The notes under the pieces are model-generated. The model saw only the letters and a list, made by a program, of their open reading frames with translations, made no database searches and had not been told where the DNA came from. Both the position numbers and the translations under genes were made by a program. Below, one piece after another: positions 8,243 through 14,434 of a stretch of 24,220 nucleotides of DNA. The stretch comes from Bacteroidia bacterium (GTDB lineage: Bacteria; Bacteroidota; Bacteroidia; J057; JADKCL01), in NCBI GenBank assembly GCA_020635905.1, contig JACJYV010000016.1, forward strand, positions 1 to 24,220, in the 5' to 3' direction. Every line of letters begins with the position of its first letter. Position 1 is the first letter of the stretch.

Positions 8243-8271
8243 CACCTGTTCCGGCCTTCGCCGGGCAGGTG
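8243..8271. repeat. GC-rich hairpin upstream of the T9SS-type protein gene
   Basis: CACCTG (8243-8248) pairs with CAGGTG (8266-8271), and CCGGC (8251-8255) with GCCGG (8260-8264), loop CTTC, with a small internal asymmetry (TT against G). It ends 30 bases before the start at 8302 and may affect translation or transcription of that gene. Confidence 0.7.
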
Positions 8272-8301
8272 ACCTATGTCCTGTTGAAATCAACCAAAAG
8301 C

Positions 8302-9651
8302 ATGAAGCATCTAACGTACATCCCCATTTTGCTCTTTTGCGCCCGTGCCGCCTGCGGGCAATGCGACCCTTCTTTTTTTGCTTATAGCGACACCGCCTTT
8401 TGCGCCAAGGAAGACACCGTCACTCCTTTGGTGCTTTCGTCGGCCAATGGCGTATTCTATTCTTCACCCTTCGGCCTCAATCTTGAATCCAATGGCACCA
8501 TTATCCTGACCAATTCCCTGCCCGGAAACTATTCCATCCTCCTGGTCATGCAGGACAGTTGCAGCAATTCCTTTACTCAAAAGCTGACCATTTTTCCCGC
8601 GGAATTTGCCGATTTCAGCTATCCAGACTCATTTTTCTGCACCACGGAGCCCATTCAGTTTCCCAATTTTTCAGGCACAAATGGGGGCTGGTTTTGGGCT
8701 GGACCAGGGCTCGCGGTGGATAGCCTCAGTGGGGCAATTCACCCAGCCCAGAGTGTTGGCGGTCAGTACGATGTGCATTACCGCAGTCCTGGATTTTGCT
8801 TTGCAGAAGACCTTTTTACGGTGGCCATCGAGGAAGTCCCCCCTGCCTTTTTGCTCAACACGGCACCCTTCAATACCACTTGCCAGGGCAATTCCATTGA
8901 ATTTCTGGCGGGTGGTGGCCAGTCCTTCCAGTTTTGGTACGGCGACAGCCTGCTTCAGTCCTGGTCGGGACTCAACCAATATGAGAGTGCGCAATTGCCA
9001 CCCGGAGAGCAAGACCTTTGGGTGGAAGTGCAATCCAACCAGGGATGCATTGGCCGCGATACCAATTCCATCAGGATCATTCCACTAACCCTTCTGCCTG
9101 AAAAGCTTTATCCCGAAACGGTCAACGGATCAGGGGAATTTACCATCACGGGCACCACCAACCTGAATGCAGCCCAGGTTCACTGGTGGATCAATGCCCC
9201 GGCTGCCGACCTGATCTCGGGTGCGACTTCGCCCCTTACCTCCACCAACGGAGCCTGGAGCCTGCCCCTGCAATTTGTCCTGCACGATCCAATCACCCCT
9301 GCGGATGTGAAAGTGTTCTTGCAAGGAGAATTTGAGGGCTGCACCGGGCCAATTGACACCCTTTCCCTGACCCTCATGCCCAGCCAGTCCGATCTGTTCA
9401 TTCCTGGCATCCTCACCCCCAACGGAGACGGCCACAATGACCAGTGGGAAATTCGCTTTACGGGTGAGGGAAACGAGGAAAATTACCGGGTGGAGGTCTT
9501 CAACCGGGCGGGTGGAAGAGTCCATGTTCAACATGGCTTTCAGGCTACCTGGACGGGTGAAAATCTTCCCGGCGGGGTGTATTGGTATGTAATCAAAGAC
9601 ATGCGGAATCAGGAAACGGTTGCCACAGGCGGCCTGACCATCAAAAGGTAA
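8302..9651 (+). CDS. Secreted protein with gliding-motility/T9SS C-terminal sorting domain
   Basis: A 449-residue exported protein. The N-terminus, MKHLTYIPILLFCARAACG, is a Sec signal peptide ending near residue 19; this is why the ATG at 8302 is chosen over an in-frame GTG at 8269, which lies inside a hairpin. Residues 365-449 form a gliding-motility-associated (type B, CHU_C-like) sorting domain: IPGILTPNGDGHNDQWEI, then YRVEVFNRAGGRV, then TWTGENLPGGVYWYVI. This domain is recognised by the type IX secretion system, which moves proteins across the outer membrane. The middle (about 20-360) is rich in cysteine, aromatic and glycine residues, with Ig/PKD-like beta repeats (GNYSILLVMQDSCSN, GGQYDVHYRSPGFC). 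It is a surface or released adhesin-like protein of unknown ligand. No enzyme motif is visible. Confidence 0.9.
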   Translation: MKHLTYIPILLFCARAACGQCDPSFFAYSDTAFCAKEDTVTPLVLSSANGVFYSSPFGLNLESNGTIILTNSLPGNYSILLVMQDSCSNSFTQKLTIFPAEFADFSYPDSFFCTTEPIQFPNFSGTNGGWFWAGPGLAVDSLSGAIHPAQSVGGQYDVHYRSPGFCFAEDLFTVAIEEVPPAFLLNTAPFNTTCQGNSIEFLAGGGQSFQFWYGDSLLQSWSGLNQYESAQLPPGEQDLWVEVQSNQGCIGRDTNSIRIIPLTLLPEKLYPETVNGSGEFTITGTTNLNAAQVHWWINAPAADLISGATSPLTSTNGAWSLPLQFVLHDPITPADVKVFLQGEFEGCTGPIDTLSLTLMPSQSDLFIPGILTPNGDGHNDQWEIRFTGEGNEENYRVEVFNRAGGRVHVQHGFQATWTGENLPGGVYWYVIKDMRNQETVATGGLTIKR

Positions 9652-9687
9652 AGTAATTCCCCTAACCACCTAAAACCATCAAAACGA

Positions 9688-10050
9688 ATGGCCCCGAATC
9701 AGAAAATCCCCAAAATCCTCATTGGCGAACTTATCAAAAAGGTAAGCAAGGAGAAACGCATTGGACCGACCGAACTTGGGCAATTGGTCAATACTTCCAA
9801 GCAGAACATTTACGGCATATTCAAGCGAAAATCCATTGATACAGACTCTCTGCTGACTTTTTCGAAAACCCTTGAATACGATTTTTTCAAGGAATTTTCC
9901 AAAAAGCTCGGTTACCAGAAAGCCCCCGTCCATCCCGATGCAAAACTGCTTGAAAAGATCGCCGAACAGGAAAAGGAACTAATTCTGCTAAGGAAAGTGG
10001 TAGCCCTTCAGGACGAAAAATTAAAGGAAAGGCAGTTCAGGAGCCATTGA
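9688..10050 (+). CDS. Small HTH (Xre-like) DNA-binding protein with C-terminal coiled coil
   Basis: A 120-residue protein. Residues 13-66 form an Xre/Cro-like helix-turn-helix domain: IGPTELGQLVNTSKQNIYGIFKRKSIDT holds the turn at about 27-46 and the recognition helix at SKQNIYGIF. Residues 86-115 (LLEKIAEQEKELILLRKVVAL) are a heptad-like coiled coil, likely for dimerisation. Proteins of this type are common in Bacteroidota as small regulators. It begins 36 bases after the T9SS-type gene and is followed 13 bases later by the next gene, so it heads a four-gene run (9688-11979) and may control it. No clear promoter consensus is visible in the short gap upstream. Confidence 0.8.
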   Translation: MAPNQKIPKILIGELIKKVSKEKRIGPTELGQLVNTSKQNIYGIFKRKSIDTDSLLTFSKTLEYDFFKEFSKKLGYQKAPVHPDAKLLEKIAEQEKELILLRKVVALQDEKLKERQFRSH

Positions 10051-10052
10051 AA

Positions 10053-10057
10053 GGAGG
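10053..10057 (+). promoter_or_regulatory. Strong Shine-Dalgarno site
   Basis: GGAGG lies 6 bases before the ATG at 10064 and immediately after the stop of the HTH gene. Such a full match is unusual among the other genes here, most of which have no Shine-Dalgarno site. Confidence 0.7.
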
Positions 10058-10063
10058 GAAATA

Positions 10064-10339
10064 ATGGAGGAAATAAAGATCAGATTCAGGTTGCTGAAAG
10101 ATGGGGAAGAATCCAGCCTCATTGAGGGGGAGATGAAGGTGAATGACACAGAGATGGGGGAGGAATTTTGGGCCTATTGGGAAAATCATCTGACCTCACA
10201 TAATCCCAGAGCGTGGATGCTGGAATATTTCGCAGGTGGGGAACTCCTTTGGTCGAATGCACAAAGACCGCAGCTGATCACGGAGGGCGGCCAGCAGAAA
10301 TCTCCCGGAAAGTCAAATCAATCAAATTCTAAACCTTAA
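10064..10339 (+). CDS. Small acidic protein of unknown function in the effector cassette
   Basis: A 91-residue protein without signal peptide or membrane segment. The first 70 residues are acidic with aromatic residues (EEFWAYWENHLTSHNPRAWMLEYF) and look folded; the last 20 (GGQQKSPGKSNQSNSKP) look disordered. No family recognised. It has the strongest ribosome-binding site in the window. It sits 13 bases after the HTH gene and 12 bases before the papain-fold gene, so it belongs to the same transcript. Its size, acidity and position directly before a predicted effector would suit an adaptor or chaperone, but nothing in the sequence shows this. Confidence 0.7.
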   Translation: MEEIKIRFRLLKDGEESSLIEGEMKVNDTEMGEEFWAYWENHLTSHNPRAWMLEYFAGGELLWSNAQRPQLITEGGQQKSPGKSNQSNSKP

Positions 10340-10351
10340 TAATTGATCACC

Positions 10352-11494
10352 ATGAACGTCGAAAAAGTTGAACCCCGCAAAGCCTCCTTTGGCAGTGACC
10401 TGCAAACTCAGGAATCCCTTCCGGGCCGCAGTCTGGCTCCGCCACCGTTTGAACTGAAAACAGAAGAAGATGAAAAGGGAGAGCAAAAAGAGGGGAATTT
10501 CCTTGGGGAAGCCATTGGGAAAAAGGGCGCGAATAATCCAAAAGACCTGCGCAAATTGGGAACCTACCTGCTTCAGGCAGGCGCTCCACTCTTTCTGGTT
10601 GCAAAACTCATGGACCCCAGCGAAAACGGAATATGGATCGAACGGTACCAAAAGGAAGTCCTTGGCTGGAAAAGGACCGATGGCACTGCTGATCCGGACG
10701 GAACCACAATCAAAGCCATGCTGGCTCTCCAGGGACGTGAAATCGTCGAAAGTTGGTTTCAACCCCAAAATGAAGTAGCAGGAGAGTCAACCGAGGAAAA
10801 AGTTAGTGCAAATGAGGGGCAATCGGCTAAAGGTAGCGGCAGGAAAGCAGAAAAGGGTATGGCCTCCATTGGCAGGAAAAAGGATATTCCCACGGTTTTA
10901 AGCGCAAGCCAATACTTCAGCGCCTATACCCAGGCCGGACAAAGCGTTCCCCTGTCCTTTCTGAAAAGCAATATGGGGACTTACGCCACGGAATCCGGGT
11001 ACCGGGATTCGGGTTGTTATCAAACCTGTCGCTACACCCTGATCCAGGCGGGCTTTACCCCAGGCGACAAATCCACCACAAAATACATGGTGGAAGCAGG
11101 CTCGAAAGGCGAAAAAGGAACGAAAGGATTTCAAAAATGGATCAAAGGGCCTTCTGCCGAATTCGATGCGGGCAAATCCCGCCTGGATGCCTTACTGGAG
11201 GCAAAAAAGCCCGCTATCATTGGAGTGAACCGCGACGACCAGAACACAAGATGGACCAATACCCACCGCGATGGCGGGGTAAGTCCTTCAGATCACTACG
11301 TGATTGTGGTGGGCCGCATGCAACTGGAGGACGGTTCAACCGCCTACCAGTATTACGACCCGGCCCGCTGGAGTGTGGCCAAAGGAACTTCTCCCCAAAA
11401 TCTGCTGATCGTAAAAAATGGTATGATAAAAGCGGAAGGATATGATAATTTTACCTACACCATGTCTGAAGTCAGAAATACCACGCAAAAATGA
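10352..11494 (+). CDS. Predicted papain-fold effector with GRSLAPP leader and peptidoglycan-binding-like segment
   Basis: A 380-residue protein without a Sec signal peptide. Residues 25-35 are GRSLAPPPFEL, shared with the CHAP-like protein at 18260-19525. Residues about 94-125 (GIWIERYQKEVLGWKRTDG, then TADPDGTTIKAM) resemble the FQ..V.G..RPDG..DPGG.T pattern of some peptidoglycan-binding-type modules. The C-terminal domain (about 180-380) has the order of a papain-like fold (C39/NlpC-like): C222 in SGCYQTC at a helix start, H315 in SDHYVIVVG, D336 in YQYYDPAR. The function predicted is a cysteine peptidase or amidase, perhaps acting on cell wall. Residues 140-180 are a Ser/Lys/Gly-rich linker. 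Start: ATG at 10352 rather than the TTG at 10343, spacing 12 bases from the previous gene. The stop overlaps the lipoprotein gene by 4 bases. The effector role is inference. Confidence 0.8.
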   Translation: MNVEKVEPRKASFGSDLQTQESLPGRSLAPPPFELKTEEDEKGEQKEGNFLGEAIGKKGANNPKDLRKLGTYLLQAGAPLFLVAKLMDPSENGIWIERYQKEVLGWKRTDGTADPDGTTIKAMLALQGREIVESWFQPQNEVAGESTEEKVSANEGQSAKGSGRKAEKGMASIGRKKDIPTVLSASQYFSAYTQAGQSVPLSFLKSNMGTYATESGYRDSGCYQTCRYTLIQAGFTPGDKSTTKYMVEAGSKGEKGTKGFQKWIKGPSAEFDAGKSRLDALLEAKKPAIIGVNRDDQNTRWTNTHRDGGVSPSDHYVIVVGRMQLEDGSTAYQYYDPARWSVAKGTSPQNLLIVKNGMIKAEGYDNFTYTMSEVRNTTQK

Positions 11495-11979
11495 ACATGA
11501 AAAATATCCTACACCTTGCCCTTGCAATAATAATGACTGGTATGTTTGCTGCGGGCTGCAAATCCCCGGCAACCCCGTCTTATGCCGATCAGTTCAAACC
11601 CTTTTCGGGGAGTGAAATTCACTTCTCCTACGAAAACCTCGATCCAGCCATCGCTTCCCCCTTCGGGGAAGGCATGGTCCACCCCATTGGCAAGCTCCAA
11701 ATAGATCAAGCCACCATCACCCTGGTCAACACCCTGGACGAAGAAAACCCCGAGGCAGGCGGCTACATCTACGCCGAACTCCTGGACGGCGACCAGCGCC
11801 TCGACAAACTCGAAGTCGCCAGTGGCAAAACCGGATATTCGGTCTGGTCGGAAGTGAGGATGCCTGCCATCAAAGTCCATTACCAGGCCGGAGAATCCGG
11901 CGAAATCCATACCCTCACTACTTACCAAGTGGGGGCGGATTCCTTCCTCCAGGTGGAACACCTGGAGGGGGTGAAGTAG
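11491..11979 (+). CDS. Lipoprotein, candidate immunity partner of the papain-fold protein
   Basis: A 162-residue predicted lipoprotein: MNMKNILHLALAIIMTGMF, then AAGC with the lipidated Cys at residue 23. The mature part is beta-rich and acidic (SYENLDPAIASPFGEG, VHYQAGESGEIHTLTTYQVG), with no further cysteine and no recognised family. The first ATG overlaps the stop of the upstream gene as ATGA; a second ATG 6 bases later is an alternative start. Tight coupling of a predicted cell-wall-active enzyme with a periplasmic lipoprotein is the usual arrangement of an effector and its immunity protein in contact-dependent systems. That role is inferred from gene order and location only. Confidence 0.8.
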   Translation: MNMKNILHLALAIIMTGMFAAGCKSPATPSYADQFKPFSGSEIHFSYENLDPAIASPFGEGMVHPIGKLQIDQATITLVNTLDEENPEAGGYIYAELLDGDQRLDKLEVASGKTGYSVWSEVRMPAIKVHYQAGESGEIHTLTTYQVGADSFLQVEHLEGVK

Positions 11980-12105
11980 GGTTTGGGAGTAATTGGTTTC
12001 AAAATAAATACAGTCCTGCACAGAAAGCTGAACGTTTTCAAAATCCCGTGCCAAACTCACCACCAGTTTCGGAAAAGGTAATTTTGTTTCGGAAATGTTT
12101 CGGAA

Positions 12106-12172
12106 GGGAGTTGGGGAAGGGGTGAAAATGGGGTTTGGGGAGTGATTGGGGTGGTTTTTGGGGGTTGGGGGG
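12106..12172 (+). other. Potential G-quadruplex array
   Basis: Eight runs of three to six G on the plus strand at 12106, 12113, 12119, 12130, 12137, 12148, 12160 and 12167. The loops are 4, 2, 7, 3, 7, 8 and 2 bases, so several overlapping four-run sets fit the usual G-quadruplex rule (loops up to 7). Confidence 0.6.
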
Positions 12173-12180
12173 AGATTTTC

Positions 12181-12206
12181 AACACAAAGACACAAAGTTC
12201 GCAAAG
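12181..12206. repeat. Dispersed-repeat-like ACACAAAG stretch
   Basis: AACACAAAGACACAAAG followed by TTCGCAAAG: three near-copies of an 8-9 base unit ending in CAAAG. Similar units (CACAGAG/CACAAAG) recur between genes in many environmental bacterial genomes. A related stretch is at 24158-24181. Confidence 0.5.
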
Positions 12207-12265
12207 TTTTTTTGGGGGGAAGCTTCCGCTTTTTGGGGAGCTGACCGCTGATAGCTTGGGCCATA

Positions 12266-12306
12266 GGCCCCCTAAGGGGCCGCTAAAACCTCCGGTTTTT
12301 AGCGGC
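12266..12306. terminator. Two adjoining hairpins at the convergent gene ends
   Basis: First hairpin: GGCCCC (12266-12271) with GGGGCC (12276-12281), loop CTAA. Second: GCCGCTAAAACC (12279-12290) with GGTTTTTAGCGGC (12294-12306), one bulged base. They share three bases and so exclude each other in part. The stop codon of the minus-strand methyltransferase (12299-12301) is inside the second stem. No long T-tract follows, so a bidirectional terminator is likely but not certain. Confidence 0.5.
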
Positions 12307-13174
12307 TGAAGCGGGCAAATACCCCGGCGGGGAGTTTGCGGCCGGAGTCTTCTTCGAGGCAGAGTTCGCCGAGTTCGGTGAGGTGGCTGGTTTCGGGGCC
12401 GAAGTGGGTGGAGATGAGGTTGCCCAGGACCAGGGGAGAATAGCCGAGAGAATAGGCGTTGAATACCAGGAAGGAGTTTTTGGGGGCCAGGATTTCGGAT
12501 ACAGAGCCAATCATTTCATTGATCATTTCGTCCAGCTTCCACTTTTCGCCTTTGGGGCCGTGTCCCCAGGCGGGGGGATCGAGGATGATGCCGTTGTACT
12601 GGCGTCCGCGTTTGGCTTCTTTCTTCACGAATTTGAAGGCGTCCTCTACCAGCCAGCGAATGTCTTTCAGGCCGGATTCTTCCATGTTGACGTTGGCCCA
12701 GTTGACGACCTGGCGGATGGAGTCGCAATGGATGACGTCTGCGCCTCCGGCGCGGGCAGCGAGGGAGGCTCCGCCTGTGTAGGCGAAAAGGTTGAGGACG
12801 GAGGCCTGGGGTATTTTCTGGCAGGCCTGGTAAATGTATTCCCAGTTGATGGCCTGCTCGGGAAAGATGCCCACATGTTTGAACCCGGTGAGGCCCAGGC
12901 GAAACTTCAGATTGAGTCCCTGGTGGCGGTACTGGACGTACCACTGGTCGGGCATTTCGGCGGGATTGCGTTCCCAGTTTCCGGATGCGCTGCCGTCGGG
13001 GATAAAGGTGGCGTGGGCGCGGGCGGCCCATTCTTTTTCGGTGAGGGTCTTGCCCCAAACTGCCTGTGGTTCAGGTCGGCGCAGCACGAAGCGGCCAAAT
13101 TGTTCCAGCTTTTCGAAACCGCCTGTATCAATTAAGCGATAGTCTTTCCAGTGGTTGGCAGAGAGTAGTTTCAT
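12299..13174 (-). CDS. Class I SAM-dependent methyltransferase, RlmI/RlmK-like (probable 23S rRNA)
   Basis: A 291-residue Rossmann-fold methyltransferase. Motif I, the SAM-binding loop, is VLNLFAYTGGAS (126-137); the following acidic residue is D151 in HCDSIRQ; the catalytic motif is DPPAWGHG (199-206). NLFAYTGG together with DPPAWG is typical of the RlmI/RlmL C-terminal group of 23S rRNA methyltransferases, but the PUA domain of RlmI and the THUMP domain of RlmL are absent; the 110-residue N-terminal part is a beta-rich domain with GFEKLEQFGRFVLRRPEPQA. The exact target base cannot be told. It is transcribed away from clpS, with 88 bases between the two starts, and ends in a hairpin. Confidence 0.88.
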   Translation of the reverse strand: MKLLSANHWKDYRLIDTGGFEKLEQFGRFVLRRPEPQAVWGKTLTEKEWAARAHATFIPDGSASGNWERNPAEMPDQWYVQYRHQGLNLKFRLGLTGFKHVGIFPEQAINWEYIYQACQKIPQASVLNLFAYTGGASLAARAGGADVIHCDSIRQVVNWANVNMEESGLKDIRWLVEDAFKFVKKEAKRGRQYNGIILDPPAWGHGPKGEKWKLDEMINEMIGSVSEILAPKNSFLVFNAYSLGYSPLVLGNLISTHFGPETSHLTELGELCLEEDSGRKLPAGVFARFSR

Positions 13175-13262
13175 TAATAATCCGGCAAGTTTCAGAGATA
13201 AATTAAGGGAAATTTTTTGTAATTAGCAGTCCGATTTTTTAAATTGATAGATTGAACGATTC

Positions 13263-13553
13263 ATGAAATCAATGGGTATTACGTCCATGATAAAAGAACT
13301 AACCCTCACCAGACTGGATGAGATCACTGATAAGGAAAGCAAGCTGGTCCTGTTCAACGACGATGTTAATACATTTGACTGGGTGATACAAAGCCTGATT
13401 TCCGTGTGTGATCACACCGCCGAGCAGGCAGAGCAATGTGCTGTGCTGGTGCATTTTAAAGGAAAATATCCGGTAAAGCTTGGACCCAAGGACGACCTTA
13501 TTCCCCGTTGTTCTGCCCTGCTTGACAGGGGATTAAACGCTGAAGTCCAATAA
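13263..13553 (+). CDS. clpS: ATP-dependent Clp protease adaptor ClpS
   Basis: ClpS binds proteins with destabilising N-terminal residues (N-degrons) and hands them to the ClpA or ClpC unfoldase for degradation by ClpP in the cytosol. The 96-residue product has the full core: KLVLFNDDVNTFDWVIQSL (residues about 27-45; the NDD segment lines the N-degron pocket), then the helix holding the conserved HTAEQAEQCAVLVHFKGKY. Length is normal for the family. The extra 20 residues before the core (MKSMGITSMIKELTLTRL) are of the usual disordered type; a second ATG at codon 4 or 9 is also possible. The stop is 5 bases before the TTG start of the hydrolase, so the two are probably one transcript. Confidence 0.95.
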   Translation: MKSMGITSMIKELTLTRLDEITDKESKLVLFNDDVNTFDWVIQSLISVCDHTAEQAEQCAVLVHFKGKYPVKLGPKDDLIPRCSALLDRGLNAEVQ

Positions 13554-13558
13554 ATATC

Positions 13559-14365
13559 TTGCAGGAATTTTCTCATAACATTATTGTTGATTCAATTAAT
13601 GTCCGTTACTATGAGGCAGGGACGGGTGAGCCCCTTGTTTTCCTGCACGGATTTTGTGAAACGTCAGAAATTTTTGAGTTACTGATCCCCGATTTGAGCA
13701 AAAGCTACCGGGTGGTTTGTATTGATTTGCCCGGGCACGGCGATACGGGTATGATTCCGGGAATGCATCACCTGGAGGAGGTAGCCCGCTGGCTGAATAA
13801 GGTGCTCAAGGCGCTGGGGCTGGTGAAGCCTGCTTTGGTGGGTCATTCGCTGGGTGGTTATATCGGGCTGGCCTATGCAGAGATTTTTCCCAAGAAACTG
13901 AAGGGCATTTGCCTTTTTCACTCCACGGCCGGGCGTGACTCTGATTCGCGGCGTGACAGCCGTAACAAAACGTTGCGTTTTGTGGAAAAGCATGGGGCTT
14001 ATCCATTTATCCGTTCATTTGTACCTTCTTTGTTTGCCTCTATGCAGACTGAGATGATTGAGCGCATGTTTGAGATTGCCTCACACACCAATAAGGAAGC
14101 TATTCTGGCTTTTACGGAGGCTATGCGCGACCGCAACGACCGGGTGCATGTGCTGGAAGGGCTGAATATCCCCGTTTTGTTTATCATCGGGGGGCATGAT
14201 GAGTTTGTTTCCAAGAATCAAAGCCGGCAGGAGATGCTGAAAGCCCGGAAGGGCAACAGTTGCTTTCTGGAGAGTGCAGGACACGCAGGTTTTTATGAGG
14301 CACCTGAGAAGGTGATCAAGGCGTTGAGGGGGTTTATGGAGGAGTGCCAGCGGGATAATGATTGA
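13559..14365 (+). CDS. Alpha/beta-fold hydrolase (TTG start)
   Basis: A 268-residue hydrolase with a complete catalytic triad: S97 in GHSLGG (nucleophile elbow), D214 in GGHDEFV and H242 in SAGHAGFYE. The oxyanion-hole segment is HGF at 30-32. Residues about 125-200 form the helical cap domain. Substrate is unknown; it could be an esterase or similar enzyme on a small molecule. Start choice: the frame is open only from 13544 and has no ATG before residue 64, while the fold needs the first beta strands (IIVDSINVRYYEAG), so the TTG at 13559 is the best start. It follows clpS by 5 bases. No signal peptide, so cytosolic. Confidence 0.9.
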   Translation: MQEFSHNIIVDSINVRYYEAGTGEPLVFLHGFCETSEIFELLIPDLSKSYRVVCIDLPGHGDTGMIPGMHHLEEVARWLNKVLKALGLVKPALVGHSLGGYIGLAYAEIFPKKLKGICLFHSTAGRDSDSRRDSRNKTLRFVEKHGAYPFIRSFVPSLFASMQTEMIERMFEIASHTNKEAILAFTEAMRDRNDRVHVLEGLNIPVLFIIGGHDEFVSKNQSRQEMLKARKGNSCFLESAGHAGFYEAPEKVIKALRGFMEECQRDND

Positions 14366-14422
14366 CAGTTTGGGGTTTGCTGAACTGAAAACTGTAAACC
14401 GTAATCCGTTCCAGAATTTTCT

Positions 14423-14430
14423 TACCTTTG
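14423..14430 (+). promoter_or_regulatory. Promoter -7 box abutting the era start codon
   Basis: TACCTTTG matches the Bacteroidota -7 consensus TAnnTTTG exactly and ends 4 bases before the ATG at 14435. Transcription would start at or next to the start codon, giving a leaderless or nearly leaderless era mRNA. No TTTG is seen at the expected -33 distance. Confidence 0.55.
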
Positions 14431-14434
14431 CGCC

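Larger units (their letters stand above)
7933..8301. other. Divergent intergenic region with a cluster of palindromes
   Basis: Lies between divergent genes, so hairpins here are not ordinary terminators of either neighbour. In 8076-8271 five palindromes follow one another: 8076-8091 (TCCCTC/GAGGGA, 4-base loop), 8093-8110 (perfect 18-base palindrome), 8123-8140 (CCTTCCC/GGGAAGG, 4-base loop), 8139-8180 (19 paired positions around GAAA) and 8243-8271 (CACCTG/CAGGTG with inner CCGGC/GCCGG). The part 7933-8075 shows no clear gene. A small RNA or a remnant palindromic element are both possible. Confidence 0.6.
11980..12298. other. Intergenic region between convergent genes, G-rich with hairpins
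   Basis: A 319-base gap without a supported gene. From left to right: three copies of TTTCGGAA (12067-12105), a series of eight G-runs (12106-12172), a dispersed-repeat-like stretch ACACAAAGACACAAAG (12182-12197), and two adjoining hairpins at 12266-12306. The last may serve as a transcription stop for both flanking genes. Confidence 0.6.

Noticed and set aside
8269..8301. GTG start for the T9SS-type protein at 8269
   Set aside because: It lies inside a hairpin and adds 11 residues before an obvious signal peptide that starts at the ATG at 8302.
10343..10351. TTG start for the papain-fold protein at 10343
   Set aside because: A normal ATG follows 9 bases later with suitable spacing to the upstream gene.
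11509..12264. Long minus-strand frame over the lipoprotein gene and the G-rich gap
   Set aside because: Runs through G-rich repeats and antisense to a lipoprotein with a clear lipobox; no recognisable domain.
12383..13135. Long plus-strand frame opposite the methyltransferase
   Set aside because: Antisense shadow of a clear methyltransferase gene; composition reflects the opposite strand.
14365..14397. ACAGTTT/AAACTGT inverted repeat after the hydrolase gene as a terminator
   Set aside because: Only 7 pairs with a long loop and no T-tract; not strong enough.
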